A stretch of 13,064 nt of DNA from Desulfatitalea sp. (lineage in GTDB: Bacteria; Desulfobacterota; Desulfobacteria; Desulfobacterales; Desulfosarcinaceae). The DNA lies in the NCBI GenBank assembly GCA_013041835.1, contig JABDRH010000350.1, positions 1-13,064 on the forward strand. Reading direction: 5' to 3'. Positions 1 through 5,561 of the stretch are shown in pieces (position 1 is the stretch's first letter; each line of letters opens with the position of its first letter). The notes under the pieces are model-generated. The model did no database searches. It was not told the origin of the DNA and was given only the letters and a program-made list of their open reading frames with translations. The position numbers and the translations under genes were made by a program.

Positions 1-765
1 GCGCCGGATCGGAGCAGCCACTTGCTCGGGGACAAAGCCGGGTTTGACTTGCACGAGGACTGCATTGACAAAGGGGTTGACGCTTTGCGAGGCAAGCACC
101 GCGTCGAGCAGCCCCGGCGTTGTCGGCCGGTTGAAGGCCGGATTGGCGGCCGTCCGGCGCCGCTGCTGGATGATACTGTCATTGTCCTTGAGAAACTGGG
201 CCTCTTGCGCGTCCTTGAGCGGTATGAACACCATGGGATCGCCGCCCGAAGAGACCATGCGCCGGGTCAGGCCCACGACCCGATAATGGTTGCGGCGGAT
301 TTGGATGCGATCGCCCAGCTTGAACCCTGTGGCCAGGTCGGCCACAGCCTCGTAGTGGCTGCGCGTGATATGCCTCCCGGCGACAAGGTAGCCGGGCTGC
401 CCCGGTTCGCCGGGACCGCCGGGGACGACACCGACCACCATGGTCCGCACATCACGCTGCCCCTGGCGGACTTGCATGGTCAGATAGGTAACGTTGGCTG
501 CCCGGTTAACCCCGGGCATGGTGAGGACGGCACGATAGACATCGTCGTAGAGGTTGGAAGGCTCAGCGTAAGGGCCCAGGGTGTCCTGCTGGACGACCCA
601 GAGATCGGCGCCGCTGTTGTTGAGCAACACCCTCGCGTCGTCCACCATCCCGCGATACACTCCGGCCATGGTCAGGGTAACACCGATCAACAGGCCGAGC
701 CCCACGCCGGTAAAGACGAATTTGCCCCAGGCATGAACGATGTCGCGGCCGGCAAGGCTGATCAT
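1..765 (-). CDS. ABC transporter permease, FtsX/MacB/DevC type (C-terminal part beyond left edge)
   Basis: This is an inner-membrane permease subunit of an ABC exporter of the MacB/DevC kind, which works with an ATPase and a periplasmic adaptor. The frame runs open for 255 codons from the ATG at 765 to the left edge, so the C-terminal three-helix bundle and the stop are missing. The visible part begins MISLAGRDIVHAWGKFVFTG. It has one strongly hydrophobic segment at about residues 16-36, then a long soluble region (roughly 40-255) that matches the periplasmic core domain of this family. The start overlaps the stop of the adaptor gene as ATGA, so translation is probably coupled. An overlapping plus-strand frame (22-828) is a shadow. 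The substrate cannot be read from the sequence. The family call is firm; the exact subfamily is less so. Confidence 0.85.
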   Translation of the reverse strand, partial: MISLAGRDIVHAWGKFVFTGVGLGLLIGVTLTMAGVYRGMVDDARVLLNNSGADLWVVQQDTLGPYAEPSNLYDDVYRAVLTMPGVNRAANVTYLTMQVRQGQRDVRTMVVGVVPGGPGEPGQPGYLVAGRHITRSHYEAVADLATGFKLGDRIQIRRNHYRVVGLTRRMVSSGGDPMVFIPLKDAQEAQFLKDNDSIIQQRRRTAANPAFNRPTTPGLLDAVLASQSVNPFVNAVLVQVKPGFVPEQVAAPIRR

Positions 766-1955
766 GGCGACACCCCATCCAGCTGCTCCACGATTTTGAC
801 ACGGCTGTGGCTGTCCAGCGCCCGCTGACTGTATGCGACCACTCGCTCACCACCTTTGAGGCCGGTTCGGATCTGAGTCCATCCGTCCAGGTCAGCCGCA
901 CCCACCTGGACCGGGTTGAATCGCAATCGATCGGCATCGAGCAACCAGACGCCGAGACGGCCGTTCACCCGTCGAATGCTGGCATTGGGCACTGTCGGCG
1001 CGGCAGGCAGTTGCGCCAGGGCCACAGTCACCTCGGCCAATTCCCCGAGGGAGGGCAGCCTTTTCGGTAAGGATGCGAACGCTACCTTGGCCAAGGCTTC
1101 CTCGGTCACGGCGTCCGCCAGCGGTTCCACGCGCAAGACCTGGCCGGTGAGCTGGTCTTCCCCCCGGGAGCGAATCACGATCTGTGCAGACTGGCCGGCA
1201 CGCAGTCCGGAGACATGCAACTGGTCGAACCGAACATGGACCCATAAGCTGGCGGGATCGATCACCTCCACCACGGACTGGCCGGCGACAACCGTGGTGC
1301 CAGGATCGGCATTGCGCGCAATTACCAGCCCTGCGGCCGGTGCGATCAGCCGCAGGTTGGCTCGTTGCCGGATCAACCCCTCGCGATCAGCATGGACTCG
1401 GGCCAGTTCCCGGCGGGCGGCATCCAGGTTGGCCTGGGCGACGGCATGGGACGCTTCGGCCACCCGCTGTTCCTGTTGTTTGGCCTCCACCACCTCACGG
1501 CTGGCAACGCGGGCTTCCAGCAGTTGTTCGTAGCGGCTGGCCTGTTTTTCGGCATAGTCCATACGGGCTGTTGTTTCTCGAATCTGGGCGACGGCGGCCG
1601 TCACCACCGCTTCGGCGCGTCTGAGTCCTGCTTCCTGGGCGGTGATGCGGTCATCAAGATCCACCGGGTCCATTTCGCCTATCAGCTGTCCCTGCTGAAC
1701 CCGGTCGCCCACTTGGACGTTGATCTGTCTGATTCGACCCGTCGTTGTGGGACCAATTTGGTAGGTATATCGAGACTCGACCGTACCGATCCCGAAGAGG
1801 GCCGGTGTGATCATGCGCTCGGCCACCGTCGTCACGGTAACGGGGACCGGTGCCAACGGCCCCGAACGCAACGCTACGTAGAGCATCAGGACCAGAAGCG
1901 GTAGAATCACCGCCAGAAGCGCCACCACGCGACGATTCACGTGAAAAAATTTCAT
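762..1955 (-). CDS. HlyD/MacA-family periplasmic adaptor subunit of an ABC exporter
   Basis: This is a membrane-fusion (adaptor) protein linking an inner-membrane transporter to the cell envelope. I chose the ATG at 1955 (397 residues) because GGAAGG lies about 5 nt upstream. An in-frame start at 2003 has no comparable site and would put a non-membrane tail before the anchor. The domain order fits the family: membrane anchor at about residues 8-27; first half of the biotinyl-lipoyl-like domain at 65-100 (GRIRQINVQVGDRVQQGQ); a long Ala/Glu/Arg-rich coiled coil at about 104-200; the second lipoyl half with APAAGLVIARNADPGTTV at 205-224; then beta-barrel and membrane-proximal domains (SLWVHVRF at 236-243). 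It overlaps the downstream permease by 4 nt. The pair resembles DevB-DevC or MacA-MacB. The ATPase gene is not in the window, perhaps beyond the left edge. Confidence 0.9.
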   Translation of the reverse strand: MKFFHVNRRVVALLAVILPLLVLMLYVALRSGPLAPVPVTVTTVAERMITPALFGIGTVESRYTYQIGPTTTGRIRQINVQVGDRVQQGQLIGEMDPVDLDDRITAQEAGLRRAEAVVTAAVAQIRETTARMDYAEKQASRYEQLLEARVASREVVEAKQQEQRVAEASHAVAQANLDAARRELARVHADREGLIRQRANLRLIAPAAGLVIARNADPGTTVVAGQSVVEVIDPASLWVHVRFDQLHVSGLRAGQSAQIVIRSRGEDQLTGQVLRVEPLADAVTEEALAKVAFASLPKRLPSLGELAEVTVALAQLPAAPTVPNASIRRVNGRLGVWLLDADRLRFNPVQVGAADLDGWTQIRTGLKGGERVVAYSQRALDSHSRVKIVEQLDGVSP

Positions 1956-2039
1956 CTTACCTTCCTTCCAGCAACGCCATAGGCCTGCCACAGCCCATTG
2001 CATGCACCTGTCAGCATTTCCTCCGCACCTGCGTGACGC

Positions 2040-2083
2040 CTTATTGCCGTCAAAAAGGAAGTTTGTCTTTGTTCTAAGTCAAA
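2040..2083 (-). promoter_or_regulatory. Candidate Crp/Fnr-type operator (2068-2083) with a -10-like hexamer (2040-2045) ahead of the exporter operon
   Basis: Positions 2068-2083 read TTTGTTCTAAGTCAAA, an imperfect dyad of form TTTG-N8-CAAA. On the minus strand a 4/6 match to the -10 box (AATAAG, 2045 down to 2040) lies 33 bp from the dyad centre. A class II Crp/Fnr promoter has its operator near -41.5, so the spacing is nearly right. This would put the transcript start near 2033 and give the adaptor mRNA a leader of about 80 nt. A Crp/Fnr-family gene lies 730 bp away. The assignment is inference from symmetry and spacing. Confidence 0.35.
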
Positions 2084-2150
2084 TATCCGAATCACACTTG
2101 CCATTAGTACCTTCCTCAACCGCATATAGCGCCAAGCAGGTCCCGCGAAG

Positions 2151-2252
2151 CTAATCAGCTACCTTAAGGAGTTTCAGACGGCCTTTACCATAGATGCCCT
2201 GGTTCTTGCTCCCTGCGAGGATGGCAGCCAATCCTGAAACGACGCGGCTCAT
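2151..2252 (-). CDS. Possible 33-residue basic small ORF, coupled to the membrane-protein gene
   Basis: The ATG at 2252 overlaps the stop of the membrane-protein gene as ATGA and opens a 33-codon frame ending at 2151. The product would have a small hydrophobic N-terminal half (MSRVVSGLAAILAG) and a Lys/Arg-rich C-terminal end (YGKGRLKLLKVAD). The start codon overlap is the typical arrangement for translational coupling, and the GAGCGAG purines upstream are a poor but possible ribosome site. I recognise no family. The frame could be chance, since it lies in a 290-bp gap with no other gene. A longer version starting at 2456 would run across the membrane-protein gene in another frame and is unlikely. 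Confidence 0.25.
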   Translation of the reverse strand: MSRVVSGLAAILAGSKNQGIYGKGRLKLLKVAD

Positions 2253-2659
2253 AATGGAAAACTCTCGCTCACGTGTTTTTTTTGGGCATGCATGGCAACC
2301 ATTGCTACGGCAACCCAGAACAATGCCCGGAGGGTGAGCGCGCCGACGGTCCGCATCTCGAATACCCCGCCCTGTATCACATGAAAACCGAATGCCGCGA
2401 AAATGAGGCTCGTGGAAATCGCTATCAAAAGGGAAAGGCAGACGGCCCAGCGCCACTGCAGCAACAGGCCTGCCCCGGCTATGATGTAGACAAAACCTGC
2501 CAGGAAATTAAACCAGAGCACAAAGGGGACCGTGCTGCCGAGAGCGGCACGCGCTTCAGCACTGCCGAAGAGTCCGCGGCCGCCGGACAAAATCGTTAGA
2601 GCACCGAAGACGATGGCGGCGATGGCCATTGCTTTCACAATGCATAGTGACTTTTTCAC
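2249..2659 (-). CDS. Small membrane protein with four predicted helices, unknown function
   Basis: This gene encodes 136 residues from a GTG start at 2659, supported by AGGAG placed 6 nt upstream. The protein is almost wholly hydrophobic, with likely transmembrane segments at about residues 7-25, 44-67, 70-92 and 106-124. The loops are short, and a basic then polar tail (HAQKKHVSESFPL) follows. I see no catalytic or metal-binding motif and do not recognise the family. Its own promoter probably lies in the 154 bp upstream, where a near-perfect Crp/Fnr-like palindrome sits 32 bp ahead of a -10-like box. The Crp/Fnr regulator gene is immediately upstream, so this protein may belong to that regulator's regulon. 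The coding call is good; the function is open. Confidence 0.75.
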   Translation of the reverse strand: MKKSLCIVKAMAIAAIVFGALTILSGGRGLFGSAEARAALGSTVPFVLWFNFLAGFVYIIAGAGLLLQWRWAVCLSLLIAISTSLIFAAFGFHVIQGGVFEMRTVGALTLRALFWVAVAMVAMHAQKKHVSESFPL

Positions 2660-2726
2660 ATTCGTCTCCTTGACCTTGAACGGCTGTCACAAGGGTTGGA
2701 AACATCATCAGCTTATGTCGAGTTTG

Positions 2727-2769
2727 AGGATAGCGGTCTTTTCTGGCTTCGTCTTTGCGCCAGCGCAAA
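2727..2769 (-). promoter_or_regulatory. Palindromic Crp/Fnr-type operator (2754-2769) and -10-like box (2727-2732)
   Basis: Positions 2754-2769 read TTTGCGCCAGCGCAAA, which is a perfect 7-bp inverted repeat around a 2-bp centre. Its outer TTTG-N8-CAAA form matches the site ahead of the exporter operon. On the minus strand TATCCT (2732 down to 2727, 4/6 match to TATAAT) lies 32 bp from the palindrome centre, as expected for a class II Crp/Fnr-activated promoter. The site sits between the regulator gene and the membrane-protein gene. The palindrome is seen directly; its binding by the neighbouring regulator is inferred. Confidence 0.5.
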
Positions 2770-2813
2770 CAAAATGAGAAGGAGGGAAATGTTTTTAAAT
2801 GAAGAGTGAACGG

Positions 2814-3515
2814 TCAGGTGGGCTCCGTTAGGGTCACAAGGGCGTGTGAGTCGGTTACGATAACGAGTTCTCGACCCGATTGAATCCAACCCTTTTTCTC
2901 CCAGATGCTCAACGTGCGGCTCACGGTATACAAGGTCGTGCCGGTATAATCGGCCAAATCCTGACGGCTGAGACGAAAATCGATCAGGATCCCCTTATCG
3001 GTCTTGCGACCGGATTGATTCATGATGCGCAAGAGGGCTCGGGCAATTCGTTGTTCCACCCGTTCGGTTTGCAATTCCAGATAGCGGCTTTGAATATCGT
3101 CCAAACGCTCGACCACCATCCTCAACAAGTTGATCGCGATGCGCGGATGAGCGGCCATGAGCTCCAGTATGGTTTTCCGGTCCCATCCGATAGCCTCACA
3201 AGGCCCGACAGCCTGTGCCGTGACCGGATATAGCTTCCCTTTGAAAACAGAAACCGCCGCTGCCAGTTCTCCGGGGTTAATATAACGAACAATGGCCTCC
3301 TTGCCGTCCTCGTGAAGTTTGCTGAGCTTAAGGCGGCCTGATAGGACGAGATAGGATGTTACGGCCGGGTCCCCCTCGTGAAAGAGTGTGGCCCCCGATT
3401 CAAAAGTGTGTCGATTCCCAAATCTATAAATATCAGATAGTTTATCCTCCTCAATGCCGACAAATAAATCGGATCGAGAAAAAATGTCTGATAAATGAAT
3501 TTGATTATCCATCAT
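2814..3515 (-). CDS. Crp/Fnr-family transcriptional regulator
   Basis: This is a DNA-binding regulator with a cyclic-nucleotide-binding-like sensor domain (about residues 15-130), a dimerisation helix (about 131-162) and a winged helix-turn-helix (about 163-225). The sensor part has the family's GATLFHEGDPA and YLVLSGRLKL strand motifs. The turn-helix has LSRQDLADYTGTTLYTVSRT at 182-201. There is only one cysteine (C106), so an FNR 4Fe-4S cluster is ruled out. The GELAAAVSVF stretch lacks the arginine that binds the cAMP phosphate in Crp. The signal is therefore unknown; NO, haem or redox sensing as in HcpR/Dnr relatives is possible. In the recognition helix a tyrosine stands where FNR has its base-contacting glutamate, before the conserved SR (199-200). 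The gene begins 59 bp after the amidotransferase gene and may be cotranscribed with it. MM at the start gives two possible initiation codons. Confidence 0.92.
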   Translation of the reverse strand: MMDNQIHLSDIFSRSDLFVGIEEDKLSDIYRFGNRHTFESGATLFHEGDPAVTSYLVLSGRLKLSKLHEDGKEAIVRYINPGELAAAVSVFKGKLYPVTAQAVGPCEAIGWDRKTILELMAAHPRIAINLLRMVVERLDDIQSRYLELQTERVEQRIARALLRIMNQSGRKTDKGILIDFRLSRQDLADYTGTTLYTVSRTLSIWEKKGWIQSGRELVIVTDSHALVTLTEPT

Positions 3516-3574
3516 AGCAACTCAAGTATGTTAAGTCTCCATCCATATTAGGCATGGAGATTTCCGATTGATTC

Positions 3575-4270
3575 TCAGCCATTGTTTAGCAAGAGATACG
3601 AAAGCACATCGCCCATCAACTGATTGATTGAGCTGTAGCTTTCCAGGCTTTTTGACAAAATATCCTCTTCGCTCTGGATATACCGGGCTGGAATCAGCTC
3701 ATCCCGACAATTGGCAACTAATTCCCGTGCGGATTCCGGTGTCGTTTCCAGGTGAAATTGGAGTCCGATAACGGATCTGCCGATTTGGAATGCCTGGTTC
3801 TCACATCCGTCGCTCTCCGCGATTCGTATTGCGCCTGGTGGCATGCTGAATGTCTCACCGTGCCAGTGAAAGACCTCCATTGATTTTGGAAATGTGAAAG
3901 CATTATTCGTGTTTGTCCCCACTGACCGGACCGGGAACCATCCAATTTCCTTTACGGCATTTGGATAGACTTGTCCGCCCAGGGCATTTGCAATGAGTTG
4001 AGCCCCCAGACAAATACCCAGCACAGGCTTGCCGATTTCGATTACCTTGCGGACGAATCGTTTTTCCAAGACGAGCCATGGGAGCTGGTCTTCATCATTA
4101 ACGCTCATAGGGCCGCCCATGACCACCAAAAAGTCGATTTCATTGGGGGAAGGCAGTTCGGTCGATTCGTATAATTTGGTGTTGGTTATTTCGTAGCCGG
4201 CGTTTTGAAGCCAAGTTTCGATGCTGCCAAGCCCTTCAAAGGGCACATGTTGCAAATAATGCGCGCGCAT
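3575..4270 (-). CDS. Class I glutamine amidotransferase-like protein (GATase1, GuaA-like)
   Basis: This is a stand-alone class I glutamine amidotransferase domain of the flavodoxin-like fold, related to the glutaminase half of GMP synthase. I chose the ATG at 4270 (231 residues) because AAGGGGAAG precedes it closely; an in-frame upstream start at 4321 would add 17 residues without a ribosome site. The catalytic triad is visible: nucleophile Cys87 in GICLGAQL (the elbow), His173 and Glu175 in QFHLETTP. MGGPMSV at 51-57 is the oxyanion-side loop, and HWHGETF at 135-141 is typical of the GMP synthase-like branch. No synthetase domain is fused or adjacent, so the partner and acceptor are unknown. 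Relatives may act as gamma-glutamyl hydrolases or amide-releasing enzymes. The Crp/Fnr gene follows after 59 bp. Confidence 0.9.
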   Translation of the reverse strand: MRAHYLQHVPFEGLGSIETWLQNAGYEITNTKLYESTELPSPNEIDFLVVMGGPMSVNDEDQLPWLVLEKRFVRKVIEIGKPVLGICLGAQLIANALGGQVYPNAVKEIGWFPVRSVGTNTNNAFTFPKSMEVFHWHGETFSMPPGAIRIAESDGCENQAFQIGRSVIGLQFHLETTPESARELVANCRDELIPARYIQSEEDILSKSLESYSSINQLMGDVLSYLLLNNG

Positions 4271-4295
4271 TTCTTCCCCTTTTTTTCTAACAGCG

Positions 4296-4301
4296 GTTAT
4301 A
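4296..4301 (-). promoter_or_regulatory. Possible -10 box for the amidotransferase gene
   Basis: TATAAC on the minus strand is a 5/6 match to the -10 consensus, about 25 nt upstream of the chosen start codon. No convincing -35 hexamer was found 16-18 bp further up, so promoter identity is weak. Confidence 0.25.
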
Positions 4302-4372
4302 GGACAGATTGCTTTAAACACTGCAGCTGAATGATGAGCTGTTTTTATCTACTACACTTCAAGGAGTTTATT

Positions 4373-4697
4373 TCAATCTGTTTCCTTGTCTTTGCCTTTT
4401 TCCAATTGTTTTATCACCCGGTCGAAGTCACTCTCAAATAGGCGGTCCTGAACGATGCGTAGGACTTGCCATCGGATTCAGTTATCCGGAATTTCCGGAT
4501 AACTGAATCCTCTCCAATTCGCCGCAGGCAAAGATGTTTTTAAGATGCTCACTGACTGTGCGCACGTTCACCGCAAACAGCGCGGCCATCAACTTCTGAG
4601 ACAGCCAGATGGTCTCATCCTCATACCGGGCCTCGATGCTCTGTTCACCCGCCTGCCCGATAAAGATCAGAAACTCGGCCGTACTGTTGCGTATCAA
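4373..4697 (-). pseudogene. RhuM-family gene with its middle deleted
   Basis: Two separate pieces of one gene remain. The upstream piece (4697 down to about 4512, TTG start with AAGGA upstream) encodes the RhuM N-terminal domain: NSTAEFLIF, then YEDETIWLSQKLMAALF and VRTVSEHLKNIFACGELE, a winged-helix-like region. The frame then leaves the family pattern and stops at 4482. The second piece, in another frame from about 4473 to the stop at 4373, reads RWQVLRIVQDRLFESDFDRV then IKQLEKGKDKETD, the end I would expect of RhuM proteins. About 200 residues of a roughly 330-residue family are missing. The two pieces meet at a 37-bp perfect palindrome. RhuM genes are frequent companions of type I restriction loci and islands, which fits the position behind hsdR. 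The N-terminal assignment is strong; the C-terminal one comes from memory of the family. Confidence 0.65.
4474..4510. repeat. Perfect 17-bp inverted repeat with 3-bp spacer at a gene-deletion junction
   Basis: The left arm GGATTCAGTTATCCGGA (4474-4490) and the right arm TCCGGATAACTGAATCC (4494-4510) are exact reverse complements separated by ATT. There is no T tract on either side, so it is not an ordinary intrinsic terminator. It lies exactly between the N-terminal and C-terminal remnants of the RhuM gene. It could be a pair of fused terminal inverted repeats left by an insertion sequence or MITE, or a hairpin that promoted the deletion. Confidence 0.85.
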
Positions 4698-4916
4698 CTG
4701 TGTTCCTTTGCCCTTAGCCTGTTACGTAATTGATCCTCAGCCCCAACAATAGGTACAGTGTCCCCGAATTACCGGAATTCGCCCTCGATTTAATCTGACA
4801 CCACGCTTGAAGAAGTAAGGGTTATCGGCTTCTCTGAAGGCCAGAGCTTGATATCGTGGCTTGGCAGGGCAAATTATTAAAAGTCTATTGGAAGATTTCT
4901 CGTCACCAATACGCCT
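4698..4916. other. Non-coding gap between the RhuM remnant and the nuclease-like gene
   Basis: I find no credible gene in this stretch. It contains two short inverted repeats: CGAATT-ACCGG-AATTCG near 4764-4780, whose core resembles the CCGGAATT centre of the large palindrome at 4474-4510, and CTCTG-AAGGC-CAGAG near 4833-4847. Neither is followed by a T run. The likeness of the first to the big palindrome suggests mobile-element debris, but this is a weak inference. Confidence 0.4.
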
Positions 4917-5099
4917 TCAGGGTTGTTCGTTCTTACTAACAGCCATATTACAATTCAAATGTAACACACGTAGTATTTCTCCACTGATATGATGATGGTG
5001 CGTTGTAAAAGCCCACTTCATGTGGTGATCTTCACATTCACCACTTTGCGAGCATGGCTTGGTTTTGTTTAGATGCTCTTTGATTTTTTCTATAAAAAA
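4917..5099 (-). pseudogene. Out-of-frame C-terminal part of the nuclease-like gene
   Basis: If one T is removed from the run of seven T on the coding strand (A7 at 5094-5100 on the plus strand), the frame of the upstream gene continues as FFIEKIKEHLNKTKPCSQSG, passes KWAFTTHHHISGEILRVLHL and stops at 4917. The restored reading frame is exactly 636 nt, or 211 residues plus stop. The His-rich segment ending in LHLNCNM resembles the usual C-terminal end of the small proteins coded next to type I restriction genes. The segment has no start of its own. It is best read as the displaced tail of one gene, by mutation or by a base error in the run. Confidence 0.6.
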
Positions 5100-5553
5100 A
5101 TTTAATGTTGGGTTTTATAAAATACTCGATCATAAAGCCGGTGCTATAACGGCCCGTGGAATAGCGATTCACTAGTTGATTCATACCCTTTACATGATAG
5201 CTGGGGCCGCCATAAATTTTGGCTTCTGCCAATCTGCGGCGCATCGGCAGTGCAGGTTCTGCTTCGATGGTGATATCCACATGGCCCTTTGTATAAGCTT
5301 CTTGCAGCGCCCGTAAAAATCCAGGCATATTAAGATACGCGATGAGGAAGGCAGTAATAGTTTCTTCATCACAATTCGTCAAGTGTGGGGCATTATTTTC
5401 TAAATGGATGACCGCCGCTTCAAGCAAATCCTCAAGCGCTGTGTCAAAGTCCTCATCACTACTGGCGGAAAGCATCTTCAACAGATGCAGCTGAGGACAT
5501 CTTGTTGTCAACTGGTCTACTAATGCGGTCAAACTGTCATCAACGGGTACCAT
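5038..5553 (-). CDS. Predicted PD-(D/E)XK-like protein linked to type I restriction genes, frameshifted near its end
   Basis: As read, this gene encodes 171 residues from the ATG at 5553, with GAGG 6 nt upstream. It starts 8 nt after the hsdR stop, so it is the next gene of the same operon. The N-terminal half is helical and acidic (SDEDFDTALEDLLEAA at 32-47). A restriction-endonuclease-fold signature follows: Asp93 in GHVDITIE and Glu110-Ala-Lys112 in RLAEAKIYGG, with a helix GMNQLVNRYSTG at 123-134. Spacing and order fit a D...ExK active site. The last 20 residues (from about 154) are abnormally Lys/Gln-rich, because the frame slips at the 7-T run at 5094-5100; the true tail lies in the other frame. 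The restored length is 211 residues. The cellular role is unknown. An accessory nuclease of the defence operon is an inference. Confidence 0.7.
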   Translation of the reverse strand: MVPVDDSLTALVDQLTTRCPQLHLLKMLSASSDEDFDTALEDLLEAAVIHLENNAPHLTNCDEETITAFLIAYLNMPGFLRALQEAYTKGHVDITIEAEPALPMRRRLAEAKIYGGPSYHVKGMNQLVNRYSTGRYSTGFMIEYFIKPNIKFFYRKNQRASKQNQAMLAKW

Positions 5554-5561
5554 GAATTACC

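Noticed and set aside
22..828. 268-codon plus-strand open frame
   Set aside because: It lies opposite the ABC permease and the adaptor end, whose translations show clear family features. The plus-strand product is rich in His, Gly and Asp without any motif.
762..2003. Longer adaptor start at 2003
   Set aside because: The extra 16 residues have no ribosome site; the ATG at 1955 has GGAAGG at good spacing and puts the membrane anchor at the N-terminus.
3536..3560. Inverted repeat TCTCCAT-N11-ATGGAGA between the amidotransferase and regulator genes
   Set aside because: There is no T tract on the minus strand and the loop is long; it may be chance, and read-through between the two genes remains likely.
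4324..4346. Hairpin CAGCT-N8-AGCTG followed by five T on the plus strand
   Set aside because: The stem is only 5 bp and no plus-strand gene precedes it, so a terminator is not supported.
4482..4697. Intact 71-residue HTH-like small gene
   Set aside because: It reads as the N-terminal end of a RhuM protein, and its last residues come from the palindrome, so it is a truncated remnant and not a complete gene.
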